Positions 40,453 through 49,564 of a DNA stretch of 64,000 nt are shown piece after piece (positions within the stretch are counted from its first letter, which is position 1; the number at the start of each line of letters is the position of its first letter). The stretch is from Segatella cerevisiae. GTDB lineage: Bacteria > Bacteroidota > Bacteroidia > Bacteroidales > Bacteroidaceae. Both the position numbers and the translations under genes were made by a program. The notes below the pieces were generated by a model. The model made no database searches and was not told the origin of the DNA. It saw only the letters and a program-made list of their open reading frames with translations. Location: the NCBI RefSeq assembly GCF_024054555.1, contig NZ_JAMXLY010000005.1:42077-106076 (forward strand), in the 5' to 3' direction.

Positions 40453-40989
40453 CATATTTCCATATTTTATTTATATATATATAATTAAGTCATTCTTAAT
40501 AATGCCAAAAATGTCCTATTCGGGAAAAATCAGGACCTCCCACACCCGTAACCTATCTAAGAAACAGGCCTTTATGAAGACCGGATCAGATGCGCTGAGC
40601 ATCATCCAGAACTTTTCAGAGATTCGAATTATACCTCGCTCTCTGTTGGTGCTCCGTTTCCCAAAACTCAACTTGCCTGTCTCACAAAGATAAATCCACC
40701 TGTTTTACCGAAACAGAAAAAACTGGTGGACTTTTACCGGCAGACACAAAGAAAGAAGGACCAATCCTCACCTATAGAGTTGACGCCCTTCTCCTCTCTT
40801 TTACAGTCTCAAATTACGTACATTTGAAACTTGAAAACATACCTACTGTCGACTGGATGCCAATTCTTGGGAATAATCTCTATAAGTGATTCTTCGTGAT
40901 TCAAGCCTCAACTCCGGGAAGATACTCTGCATGGAATATAGGACATGCTCCGGATACCTTCCACGGATAAGGCAGAGGGCGGTCTTCAT

Positions 40990-43155
40990 TCAATCGCTCT
41001 CTTCACCGGACTGTTCAGCTTCATGCTTCTCAATAAGGGCTTTCTGAACATCACTGGGTACAAGTTCATAACTGGCAAACTTGGTCGTAAAACTGGCCCG
41101 GCCACCGGTCATGCTACTTAAAGCAATACTGTAGTCAGACAATTCCTTTGCAGGGATCTTTGCCTGGATTTTCTGATAGACGGCCTCACTGTCCATCCCC
41201 ATAATCATGGCACGGCGTCCCTGCAGATCACTCATCACATCGCCCATAAAAGCAGACGGGACATCAACTTCCAGATCATTGATAGGTTCCAGAATCTTCG
41301 GTCCTGCATTCTTGAAAGCTTCAGAAAAAGCATGTCTGGCTGCCAACATGAAAGACAGTTCATTGGAATCTACGGGGTGCATTTTGCCATCGTAGACCAC
41401 GACCCTGACATCTCTTGCATAACTGCCGGTCAAGGGACCATGCTCCATACAGTCCATAATACCCTTGAGTATGGCAGGCATGAAACGCGCGTCAATGGCA
41501 CCGCCCACGACAGAATTGATGAAGACGAGTTGTCCTCCCCAGTCCAAGTGGATCACCTGCTTCCCTTTCATGGTCACCTTATAATCCTGCCCCCCGAAAT
41601 GATAGACGACGGGATCAGGCATCCCCTCTGCATAAGGTTCCACGATCAGGTGTACCTCTCCGAACTGGCCAGCCCCGCCACTCTGTTTCTTATGCCTATA
41701 AGTAGCCTTCGCCGGTTTGGTGATCGTCTCACGATACGGGATTTTCGGTTCTTCGAATTTAACTTGTATTTTTTCATTATTCTCCAATCGCCATTTCAAT
41801 GTCCGCAGATGAAATTCACCCTGGCCATGGACGATCGTCTGACGCAGTTCCTTATTGTTTTCAACGATCCACGTCGGATCCTCCTGAGACATTTTCATCA
41901 AGGCCGTCATCATCTTTTCAGTTTCAGCCTGATTGACGGCATGGATGGCCCGGGAATACTTGGGGTTAGGGTACTTGATGAAATTAAAGCGCCAGTCACA
42001 GTCCTTCCCGTCAAGTGTATTGCCGGTCTTCACATCCTTCAGTTTCACAGTACATCCGATATCACCGGCTTCCAAGCCCTCCACGGGGATTCGATGAGCC
42101 CCTGCGCAAGCATAGATCTGTCCCAAACGCTCCTTGCTGCCACGATCAGCATTAGTCAAGTCATCACCGGGTTTGACGGTTCCGCTCATCACCTTAAAAT
42201 AACTCACCTCACCGATATGAGGTTCCATTCCGGTCTTGAAGAAATACAAACTCTCCGGACCGGTACTGACAGGTTTGACTTCCTCGCCCCTGGTATTGTG
42301 CAGCAAAGGCATTTCACTCACGAAAGGCACGACATGGCCCAGAAATTCCATCAGACGGCGCACACCCATATCTTTCTTGGCGCTCACGCAAAAGATGGGA
42401 TACATCGAATTAGCCACCAGTCCTTTTCGAATACCTTCACGCATCTCATCCTCTGTGAGCGTCTCACTCTCAAAGAATTTCTCCATCAAAGTATCATCAT
42501 TCTCGGCAGCAGCTTCTACGAGAGCTTTATGATATTCCATCGCCTTGTCCATCTCTTCCGAAGGGATCTCCTCGATCACCGGTTTTCCGCCTTCAGGTCC
42601 CCACGAATATTTCTTCATCAGAAGGACATCTATCAGTGAATTAAAATCAGGTCCGGTATGAAGAGGGTATTGGATGAGGACACATTTAGGACCGTAGAAC
42701 TCCTTCATATTCGATACGATATCCTCAAAATCACATTTCTCAGAGTCCAATTGATTGATGAGGAAGATCACCGGCTTCTTCAATTTCTGGGCATACTGGA
42801 AATTATTCTGAGTCCCTACATCAGGCCATGACTGACCATTGATGAGGATCAGCGCCTCATCGGTCACGTTCAGAGCAGTAATCGTTCCACCGACGAAATC
42901 ATCACTTCCCGGACAATCAATGATATTGAGTTTTTTGTTATTCCATTCCACATGGAAAACAGTAGGAAACACGGAATAGCCATATTCTAATTCGACAGGA
43001 AAATAATCACTCGTCGTATTCTTGTTTTCCACAGAACCGCGGCGCTTGATGACACCAGCCTCATACAACATACTTTCGGCAAGCGTCGTCTTGCCGCTAC
43101 CTGACGCGCCGATCAGCGAGATGTTTTTGATTTCGTTAGTTTGATATACTCTCAT
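40990..43155 (-). CDS. fusA2: Elongation factor G paralogue (EF-G2 type) with altered GTPase motifs
   Basis: 721 residues with all EF-G domains: G domain with P-loop GASGSGKT (16-23), domains II and III, domain IV with GAGQFGEV, and domains IV/V with MMEHGPLTGS-like and ALSSMTGGRASFTTKF segments. The G3 motif is DCPGSDDF (80-87) where translational GTPases have DTPGHVDF, so the catalytic His is Ser84; G4 is NQLD instead of NKxD. An EF-G2 of this type in Bacteroides thetaiotaomicron has been reported to support translocation without GTP hydrolysis and to matter for gut colonisation. The same role here is an inference from these residues. The true fusA is presumably elsewhere. Confidence 0.93.
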   Translation of the reverse strand: MRVYQTNEIKNISLIGASGSGKTTLAESMLYEAGVIKRRGSVENKNTTSDYFPVELEYGYSVFPTVFHVEWNNKKLNIIDCPGSDDFVGGTITALNVTDEALILINGQSWPDVGTQNNFQYAQKLKKPVIFLINQLDSEKCDFEDIVSNMKEFYGPKCVLIQYPLHTGPDFNSLIDVLLMKKYSWGPEGGKPVIEEIPSEEMDKAMEYHKALVEAAAENDDTLMEKFFESETLTEDEMREGIRKGLVANSMYPIFCVSAKKDMGVRRLMEFLGHVVPFVSEMPLLHNTRGEEVKPVSTGPESLYFFKTGMEPHIGEVSYFKVMSGTVKPGDDLTNADRGSKERLGQIYACAGAHRIPVEGLEAGDIGCTVKLKDVKTGNTLDGKDCDWRFNFIKYPNPKYSRAIHAVNQAETEKMMTALMKMSQEDPTWIVENNKELRQTIVHGQGEFHLRTLKWRLENNEKIQVKFEEPKIPYRETITKPAKATYRHKKQSGGAGQFGEVHLIVEPYAEGMPDPVVYHFGGQDYKVTMKGKQVIHLDWGGQLVFINSVVGGAIDARFMPAILKGIMDCMEHGPLTGSYARDVRVVVYDGKMHPVDSNELSFMLAARHAFSEAFKNAGPKILEPINDLEVDVPSAFMGDVMSDLQGRRAMIMGMDSEAVYQKIQAKIPAKELSDYSIALSSMTGGRASFTTKFASYELVPSDVQKALIEKHEAEQSGEESD

Positions 43156-43533
43156 AGCGTTATAGATTTAAATGATAGATTCGACCATGGTACAAAGGGA
43201 AACTTCCGCTTTCTGGGCTCTAATTTAATAATTTTATTGCACACCTCAAAAGAATCCCTTCAAAACTATCTGATTTTAAAACATATTAACCTGACCATCT
43301 GACAACCTTACTGCCGGAAGATTCGAGCAAAACATCGGACACAATTCCCTTCCCACCAGAGCTTGTCATCAGGAACGAAAAGTTCACCGTGTATTTGAAA
43401 GCAGGAGGAATAATGGATCAGTTCTATAAAATAACTAAAAAAACAAATCGATTTACGAAAAACCTTCCGAGAATAGATGAGGGAACAACAAAAAATATGT
43501 ATCTTTACAACATAATAATTCTATCAATAGCAG
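43156..43533. other. Divergent intergenic region between EF-G paralogue and hemW
   Basis: 378 bp. TATCTTTA at 43500-43507 is a one-base-off -7 element for hemW, 26 bp before its ATG. No consensus promoter for the EF-G gene was found on the minus strand. A frame at 43389-43613 overlaps hemW and has no protein-like features. Confidence 0.45.
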
Positions 43534-44787
43534 ATGTCAGGACTTTATATACACATTCCATTTTGTGCCAGCCGGTGTATCTATTGTGGCTTTTACAGTA
43601 CGACCCTTCTTAGACTCCAGGATGACTATGTGGATGCACTCTGCAAAGAAATGACAATGCGCCAACCTACGGAACCTGTACAGACCGTTTATCTGGGAGG
43701 CGGTACCCCGAGTCTTCTGTCAAAGAAAAACCTGGAGAAACTTTTTGCCTGCATCGCTATGGTCTACGGTCACGGTACTGTTCTCGGAAACTTCCAACCG
43801 AATAACACTTTCAAAGAAATAACGATCGAATGTAATCCTGATGATGTCACAGAAGAGTTGGCACAAGAACTGATTGCGCTTGGCATCAACCGCGTGAGCA
43901 TCGGTGCCCAGACCTTTTCTCCCAGACGACTGAAATTCATTCACAGACGTCATACGGCGGAACAGATCAAACAGGCGGTCCGCAACTTGCGCATGGCCGG
44001 TTTCAAGAATATCAGCATCGACTTGATGTTCGGTTTCCCCGGAGAGACACTGCAGGAGTGGATAGAAGATATCCGGGAAGCTTTGACCTTGCAGGTAGAA
44101 CACATTTCTGCCTATTCTCTGATGTACGAAGACAATACTCCCCTCACTCGCCTCCTGAAAGAAGGAAAGATCCACGAAATCAATGATGAATTGAGTCTGG
44201 AGATGTACAAGACGCTGATCGAGTTGCTCAATGAGAGCGGGTACGAGCAATACGAGATCAGCAATTTCGCAAAACTGGTCGAGAATCCCCAAAAAGGAGA
44301 AGGGAGAAAGACCGATTCTAAAACCAAGAAAATGTCTTCATCTTCAGAGGGAGTTTGGGACAATCGCCCAGTGGTTGCCTCACCCTTCAGAAGTCGCCAT
44401 AATTCCTCCTATTGGCACGAAATACCCTATATCGGGATCGGGGCCTCTGCCCATTCGTACGATTTGAAATCCAGACAATGGAACATCGCCGACTTGCGAC
44501 AGTATATTCAAAGCATCCAATCGGGCAAGATTCCCTGTGAGAAAGAGACTCTCGACCTCAACACCCGCTATGATGACCTCATCACGACGGCATTGCGAAC
44601 ACGCGAGGGCATCGACCTGAAAAGGATGGAAGTGGAATACGGCAAAGCGTTGCATGACTTCCTCCTGAAATGTGCCGAACCCTATCTCAAATTACACGAT
44701 TTGAAAATAACCGATCAACAGCTCTCTCTCACTCGTGGAGGGCTGTATATATCCAATGAGATCATGAGTGACCTGATGCATGTATAA
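43534..44787 (+). CDS. hemW: Radical SAM heme chaperone HemW
   Basis: 417 residues. The start MSGLYIHIPFCASRCIYCGFYST holds the radical-SAM CxxxCxxC motif. Further family features are YLGGGTPSLL, ITIECNPDDVTEEL, NRVSIGAQTF and SIDLMFGFPGETLQEW, and a C-terminal HemN-like region. HemW was often named oxygen-independent coproporphyrinogen oxidase but inserts heme into target proteins. A hydrophilic insert near residues 245-290 (KGEGRKTDSKTKKMSSSSEG) is longer than usual. The alcohol dehydrogenase follows after 29 bp. Confidence 0.92.
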   Translation: MSGLYIHIPFCASRCIYCGFYSTTLLRLQDDYVDALCKEMTMRQPTEPVQTVYLGGGTPSLLSKKNLEKLFACIAMVYGHGTVLGNFQPNNTFKEITIECNPDDVTEELAQELIALGINRVSIGAQTFSPRRLKFIHRRHTAEQIKQAVRNLRMAGFKNISIDLMFGFPGETLQEWIEDIREALTLQVEHISAYSLMYEDNTPLTRLLKEGKIHEINDELSLEMYKTLIELLNESGYEQYEISNFAKLVENPQKGEGRKTDSKTKKMSSSSEGVWDNRPVVASPFRSRHNSSYWHEIPYIGIGASAHSYDLKSRQWNIADLRQYIQSIQSGKIPCEKETLDLNTRYDDLITTALRTREGIDLKRMEVEYGKALHDFLLKCAEPYLKLHDLKITDQQLSLTRGGLYISNEIMSDLMHV

Positions 44788-44816
44788 AAGATAATTTTTC
44801 ATTAAAAGACAAAATC

Positions 44817-46007
44817 ATGTTAGGAAATTTTTACTATCAAAATCCAACTAAACTTTATTTTGGAAAAGATTCCCTGAAGAATCTCAACCAAGAACTGAAA
44901 CGTTTCGGACATACCGTTATGTTCATTTATGGTGGCGGAAGCATTAAGCGCAACGGCATCTATGACCAGATCATGGAAATTCTGCACCAAGCAGGCAAGA
45001 AGGTTGTAGAAGATCCGGGCGTCATGTCCAACCCTACTCTCGATAAACTGCTCGGAGGCATCAAGATAGCCCAAGACAACAATGTCGATTTCATCCTCTC
45101 TGTAGGCGGTGGCTCTGTCTGCGACTATTCCAAGGCAGTCGCTGCATCTGTCCATTGTACCGAAGATCCCTGGAAGAAATTCTTCATTGATCAAAAGGAC
45201 CCGGACGAAGGTCAGAAAATCATCCCTGTAGGCGTCGTGCTGACTATGGCAGGGACAGGATCTGAGATGAATGCCGGCAGCGTAATCACTGATGCGAAAA
45301 ACAAGTTCAAGGTCGGTCATGTTTTTGACGACCGACTGATGCCCCAGTTCTCCATCCTCGACCCGACCTTCACCTTCACCGTTCCGGAGAACCAGATGAA
45401 AGCCGGTATCTTCGACATTATGTCCCATATCATGGAGCAATATTTCTCGGGAGATGACGACAATACCTCCGATTATATCTCAGAGGGTCTGATGCGTGGG
45501 TTGATACACGCTTCCCGTATAGCTGTCAAGAATCCCAAAGACTATGAGGCACGCTCGAACATCATGTGGACGGCAACATGGGCTTTGAACTCCTTGATCG
45601 GTTGTGCGAAGAAACAAGACTGGGAGGTCCATATGATCGGCCATTCTGTTGGCGCCCAGACACATGCCCCTCACGGTTTTACCTTGGCTGCAGTGTCTCT
45701 GCCCTACTATCACCTGGTCATGAAATATGGACTGCCTAAATTCAAACGCTTTGCAGAAAACGTCTGGAATGTTTCTCCCGCCGGCAAGTCAGATCAACAG
45801 GTAGCCGAAGAAGGACTGGATGCGTTGAAAACTTGGATGCAGGAAATCGGACTGCCTTTGTCCATCAAAGACTTTGGAGCAACGGAGGATACGATTCCGG
45901 GGATCGTCAAAGGCACGATCATCGCAGATGTCGGTTATCACGAACTCACCAAGGATGAATTGGTCGAGATCCTCAAAGAGAGCCTCAACGGAAAATATGT
46001 CAAATGA
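44817..46007 (+). CDS. Iron-containing alcohol dehydrogenase (butanol dehydrogenase/YqhD type)
   Basis: 396 residues. It shows NPTKLYFGKDSL, the NAD(P)-binding YGGGSIKRNGIYD, SVGGGSVCDYSKAVAA, TMAGTGSEMNAGSVITD, and the metal-binding segment GHSVGAQTHAPHGFTLA. It reduces aldehydes to alcohols with NAD(P)H in the cytoplasm. It lies just after hemW and before a strong terminator. The substrate cannot be read from the sequence. Confidence 0.92.
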   Translation: MLGNFYYQNPTKLYFGKDSLKNLNQELKRFGHTVMFIYGGGSIKRNGIYDQIMEILHQAGKKVVEDPGVMSNPTLDKLLGGIKIAQDNNVDFILSVGGGSVCDYSKAVAASVHCTEDPWKKFFIDQKDPDEGQKIIPVGVVLTMAGTGSEMNAGSVITDAKNKFKVGHVFDDRLMPQFSILDPTFTFTVPENQMKAGIFDIMSHIMEQYFSGDDDNTSDYISEGLMRGLIHASRIAVKNPKDYEARSNIMWTATWALNSLIGCAKKQDWEVHMIGHSVGAQTHAPHGFTLAAVSLPYYHLVMKYGLPKFKRFAENVWNVSPAGKSDQQVAEEGLDALKTWMQEIGLPLSIKDFGATEDTIPGIVKGTIIADVGYHELTKDELVEILKESLNGKYVK

Positions 46008-46046
46008 TCTCTGAATGAACCTTAACGAAGACAAGGTTCTTCTTAC

Positions 46047-46095
46047 AAGACCTTTCAATAGGACACCAACTATTGGAAGGTCTTTCTTTTTCTTC
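46047..46095 (+). terminator. Terminator after the alcohol dehydrogenase
   Basis: AAGACCTTTCAATAG and CTATTGGAAGGTCTT form a 15-bp stem with one G-U pair, 8-nt loop, then a T-rich tract. Confidence 0.88.
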
Positions 46096-46158
46096 CCTTT
46101 CTCAGGTCTATTTTGAAGGATTCAGCATTGATTATTTTTCCAAAAAACTTTTTTTCAT

Positions 46159-46166
46159 TAACTTTG
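46159..46166 (+). promoter_or_regulatory. -7 element of tcdA
   Basis: TAACTTTG matches TAnnTTTG, 19 bp before the ATG at 46186. Confidence 0.55.
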
Positions 46167-46185
46167 CAGCCAGATTATAAAAGGT

Positions 46186-47115
46186 ATGCAAAATCAATTT
46201 TCAAGAACACAATTGTTATTGGGGAAACCGGCTATCGACACCCTCAACGGTTCACGTGTAGCCGTATTCGGGATCGGCGGTGTAGGCGGTTATGTCACGG
46301 AAGTCCTCGCCCGCAGTGGTGTAGGAGAACTGGATCTCTTCGATGATGACCGCATTTGCCTGACGAATGTCAACCGCCAGATTTACGCCCTGCTTTCTAC
46401 AGTAGGGAAACATAAAGTAGATGTTGCCGAGGAGCGGATTCACGATATCAACAGGAGATGCATCGTGCATAAATACCAGATGTTCTATATGCCTTCCAAC
46501 GCCGATGATATCGACCTGACGCGTTTTGATTACGTGGTAGACTGCGTAGATACCGTCACCGCAAAACTCGAACTCATCAAGCGCTGCTACGCTCTTCATA
46601 TTCCTATCCTCTCATGCATGGGAGCAGCTGACAAACTTGATCCGACGGCTTTCAGAGTTGCAGACATCAACAAGACGAAGATGGATCCCCTGGCAAAAGT
46701 TGTCCGGAAGAAACTCCGGAAGTTGCATATCCCCCACCTAAAAGTAGTATACAGTGAAGAAGAACCTCTGAAACAGATCGACGACCCGACCATCAGTTGC
46801 CGCTTCCATTGCATCTGTCCGAATAAGGATATGAGGAAATGTACCGAACGCAGGGATATTCCTGCAAGCGATGCCTTTGTCCCTGCCGCTGCAGGACTTA
46901 TCGTAGGCGGAGAGGTGGTGAAAGATCTGGTCAGGGCTGCCCACACTATGCGCATTACCCCTGAGGAGGCTCCCTCTAATCCTTATGCTCAGGCTGCGGC
47001 AGAAAAAGCTGCAGAGAAATTGGATAAATACCGTCAGATCTGCCTCGAGAAGAAGAACGGCACATGGGTAGATGATAAAGTCGTTAAAACTCTCGAATCT
47101 GCTGGCATCAGATAG
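46186..47115 (+). CDS. tcdA: tRNA threonylcarbamoyladenosine dehydratase (ThiF/E1-like)
   Basis: 309 residues. It has the N-terminal FSRTQLLLGKPAIDTLNGSRVAVFGIGGVGGYVTEVLARSGVG adenylation fold with GxGGVG, FDDDRICLTNVNRQIYA, and DYVVDCVDTVTAKLEL. It cyclises the t6A modification at tRNA position 37 using ATP. A segment around residues 205-225 holds four Cys (CRFHCIC, RKCTERR), possibly a metal site. Other E1-like enzymes (MoeB, ThiF) are less likely because no sulphur-carrier genes are nearby. Confidence 0.9.
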   Translation: MQNQFSRTQLLLGKPAIDTLNGSRVAVFGIGGVGGYVTEVLARSGVGELDLFDDDRICLTNVNRQIYALLSTVGKHKVDVAEERIHDINRRCIVHKYQMFYMPSNADDIDLTRFDYVVDCVDTVTAKLELIKRCYALHIPILSCMGAADKLDPTAFRVADINKTKMDPLAKVVRKKLRKLHIPHLKVVYSEEEPLKQIDDPTISCRFHCICPNKDMRKCTERRDIPASDAFVPAAAGLIVGGEVVKDLVRAAHTMRITPEEAPSNPYAQAAAEKAAEKLDKYRQICLEKKNGTWVDDKVVKTLESAGIR

Positions 47116-47140
47116 ACTATTACATCTGCGAAGACTTACG

Positions 47141-47185
47141 CATCCTATATCCGGAACATCACCCCCCGGATACAGGATGTTTTTT
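47141..47185 (+). terminator. Terminator after tcdA
   Basis: CATCCTATATCCGG and CCGGATACAGGATG form a 14-bp stem with one mismatch, followed by TTTTTT. Confidence 0.85.
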
Positions 47186-47285
47186 AACCCTTCAACCCGT
47201 TTCCACTTACCGGCAAAGTATCCGGTAATCACCGTCCCTCTGTAGTTCTTTTGCAGAGAGATCAAAGACAAGCCGAAAACAAATC

Positions 47286-47336
47286 CGTTCCCTCTCGTTC
47301 CCTCCTCGTTCCCTGTACGTTCCCTCCTCGTTCCCT
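47286..47336. repeat. Tandem array of five CGTTCCCT units, 11-bp period
   Basis: CGTTCCCT occurs at 47286, 47296, 47307, 47318 and 47329 (steps 10, 11, 11, 11). The last four units alternate endings and form two near-identical 22-bp blocks. The array lies just before the 23-bp periodic array. Confidence 0.9.
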
Positions 47337-47354
47337 TTTGGGGCTTTTGGTGGA

Positions 47355-47584
47355 CAAAACGGTTATGTTAATCTGTTGACGTGCGTTATTAGGGTGTAAG
47401 GACGTACGTCATTAGGGTCTCATGTCGTACGTATTGACAATGTAAGGACGTACGTGAACAGAACCCCTAAAAGCACTTGAACAGAACCCCTAAAAGCACT
47501 TGAACAGAACCCCTAAAAACACTTGAACAGGACCTCAGAAAACTTATTAATGATACCTCATAAAGCTGTGGATAGAGCCTATAG
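47355..47584. repeat. Array of about ten 23-bp units in two sequence families
   Basis: From 47378 to 47469 four units begin GACGTACGT or a close variant (47378, 47401, 47424, 47447), two of them with ATTAGGGT. From 47470 to 47538 three units read AAAGCACTTGAACAGA then ACCCCTA, two of them identical, the third degenerate. Weaker copies in the same 23-bp phase continue to 47584 (AAAACTT... and AAAGCTG...) and precede the array at 47355. The unit at 47447-47469 is a hybrid of both families. There are no spacers as in CRISPR. Confidence 0.9.
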
Positions 47585-48090
47585 TTGTGCAACAACGAAA
47601 TGAATGGATAAGTATTTATAAAGTGAATGGACATGCATCTTCAGATGTGAAGAAGTGCACTGACAGAAAAGAAAAGTATCAGGCCATGTCAGACGAAAGT
47701 CAAATCATTTTCAATAATTCTATTCCCATATATAATAAGGTAAAAATGGGCAGGACATATGGACAGGATTGGGTACAGAGCATACGGCAATTAACCTTAA
47801 AACCGGATGACAGTTTTAAATCTTATATTAGTTGAAAACCTGTTCCTCGATACCCGCTTTCAAGCCATACGCAAGGGCGGAAAAAAGAATAGAGGCCGAC
47901 TTTCCCAACTCCGCGATCTATTCATGTTTTTCAGTAATGATGCAAAAAACTCTAGGACTGTTTTTTAGGATCATTGCAAAGGCCAGTGCATTTACAGTTC
48001 TACAGTATATCAATAATACGGATAAACGATCAATTGGGAGGGTTTAGTCCGCTCCCAATCGATTCCATCTATGGATACCCATCAAGTCAA
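47585..48090. other. Gene-poor stretch with possible short coding remnant
   Basis: About 500 bp before the gltA stop. A GTG frame (47587-47835, 82 codons) and an overlapping ATG frame (47807-47968, 53 codons, with LFLDTRFQAIRKGGKKNRGR) look weakly protein-like but match nothing I recognise; the second could be a gene fragment. A hairpin ATTGGGAG/CTCCCAAT (48033-48059) lies just past the gltA stop and may be its weak terminator. Confidence 0.4.
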
Positions 48091-49437
48091 TTACCTATCA
48101 CTGATAGGCACATACTTCTTCTGTTTCAGAATATTATTATAGGCAGGCCGGATGATGCGGCGGCCTTCAAAATTCAATTCTTCTATACGGTGAGCTGTCC
48201 AACCGACAATACGTGCCATCGCAAAGATCGGCGTGTAGATTTCTTCAGGTAACCCCAACATTTCATAAATAAAACCACTGTAAAAGTCGAGATTGGCACA
48301 AGCAGGTTTGGTACCTCCACGGTGCTTCATCAGACATTTGATGCCCTCCTGCTCGAGCAACGTGAGGAACTGGTACTCTTCCTCTCGGCCTTTCTCCTTA
48401 GCCAGTTCGCCACCGAGTTTCTTCAACTCCACGGCACGCGGGTCACTCTTCGTGTACACCGCATGTCCAATGCCATAGATCAGTCCGGTCTTGTCATAAG
48501 CTTCCTTATTCAGCATCCGGGTAAGATAGGTATCAATCTCATCGATATTCGTCCAGTCCTTGATTTGTTCCTTCAGATGATGCAGCATACTGACGACCTT
48601 GATATTGGCGCCACCATGCAGAGGACCCTTCAGACTCCCGATGCCGGCTGCAATGGAAGAATAGGTATCCGTTCGGGTAGAGGAAGTGACACGGACAGTA
48701 AAGGTAGAGTTGTTACCTCCGCCGTGCTCCGCCTGTAATATCAGGAGCAGATCCAGGATTCTTGCATCCAGATTAGTATAGCCGCCTCCACGAAGCATAT
48801 AGAGGAAATTCTCTGCGATGCTCAGATTCTCTTTAGGGTGTCGGATGTTCAGGCTCTGACCCTGCACCGAATGCCGGTATATATTATAAGCATAAGCCAC
48901 GATCGTCGGAAACTTTGCAATGAGTTCGATACTCTGCCTCATCAGGTTATCCCTGGAGATATCATCAGGGTTAGGGTCGAAAGTATACATTTCCAGAACG
49001 CAGCGTGCCAAGATATTCATGATGTTGGAACCTTCCAGATCGATGATATGCACGATGGTACGATGGTCCAGCGGCATATTGTCGTTCAAAAGTTCCTTGA
49101 AAGCCTCGAGTTCTTCCTTGTCAGGAAGTTCACCGGAAAGGACCAGATAAGCAATCTCCTCAAAACCGAAACGCTTTTCTTTCAACAGCGGGCTGACCAA
49201 GTCATCCAACTCATATCCCCGATAGAACAACTTTCCGTCACAGGGACTGAGTTTCCCTTCTGCATCACGGTTATACCCCACGACATTGCCTATATTCGTC
49301 AGTCCGACCAGTACACCGGTACCGTCTTCATTACGAAGGCCCCTCTTCACACCGTATTTCTGAAAAGCTTCCTGAGGAATCTTGCAAGAGCTTTTCACCT
49401 CATCAGACAACTTGTAGATTAAATATTCTTTTTTCAT
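48091..49437 (-). CDS. gltA: Citrate synthase
   Basis: 448 residues. Signatures are KLFYRGYELDDLV, LILQAEHGGGNNSTFTVRV (catalytic His), SLKGPLHGGANIKVVSML, GIGHAVYTKSDPRA and, near the end, NLDFYSGFIYEMLGLP with the active-site Asp. It makes citrate from oxaloacetate and acetyl-CoA. It lies 127 bp downstream of aconitase on the same strand; isocitrate dehydrogenase, often encoded between the two in Bacteroides, is not here. Confidence 0.96.
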   Translation of the reverse strand: MKKEYLIYKLSDEVKSSCKIPQEAFQKYGVKRGLRNEDGTGVLVGLTNIGNVVGYNRDAEGKLSPCDGKLFYRGYELDDLVSPLLKEKRFGFEEIAYLVLSGELPDKEELEAFKELLNDNMPLDHRTIVHIIDLEGSNIMNILARCVLEMYTFDPNPDDISRDNLMRQSIELIAKFPTIVAYAYNIYRHSVQGQSLNIRHPKENLSIAENFLYMLRGGGYTNLDARILDLLLILQAEHGGGNNSTFTVRVTSSTRTDTYSSIAAGIGSLKGPLHGGANIKVVSMLHHLKEQIKDWTNIDEIDTYLTRMLNKEAYDKTGLIYGIGHAVYTKSDPRAVELKKLGGELAKEKGREEEYQFLTLLEQEGIKCLMKHRGGTKPACANLDFYSGFIYEMLGLPEEIYTPIFAMARIVGWTAHRIEELNFEGRRIIRPAYNNILKQKKYVPISDR

Positions 49438-49564
49438 ATCGCTTAGTCTTCCTTCCTTTTAAATCCTTCAATATTTCAATAATGTTTTTCTATCGGGGCA
49501 ACACCCATATTAGCTTTGGAAGTTTGTCTTTTCATATCTGCCCTCTGTCCCTATAAAAAGTTCT

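Larger units (their letters stand above)
40375..40989. other. Intergenic region between EF-G paralogue and rprX
   Basis: 615 bp downstream of the EF-G gene's stop side and upstream of rprX. The part 40375-40460 carries the rprX promoter and three GTTAAC sites. A frame at 40502-40693 has no protein-like features. I see no gene, tRNA or clear terminator in the rest. Confidence 0.5.

Noticed and set aside
40600..40680. tRNA-like segment on the minus strand (ATTCGAATCTC)
   Set aside because: A T-loop-like sequence is present but no acceptor or anticodon stems can be formed around it.
40502..40693. 63-codon frame between rprX and the EF-G paralogue
   Set aside because: No recognisable motif or promoter; composition looks like non-coding DNA.
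43389..43613. 74-codon frame before hemW
   Set aside because: It overlaps the hemW start in another frame and shows no conserved pattern.
47378..47538. CRISPR array
   Set aside because: The period is only 23 bp, units adjoin without unique spacers, and no cas genes are near.
47567..47575. DnaA box (TGTGGATAG)
   Set aside because: One base off consensus and alone; no cluster of boxes and no dnaA, dnaN or gidA nearby, so an origin is not supported.
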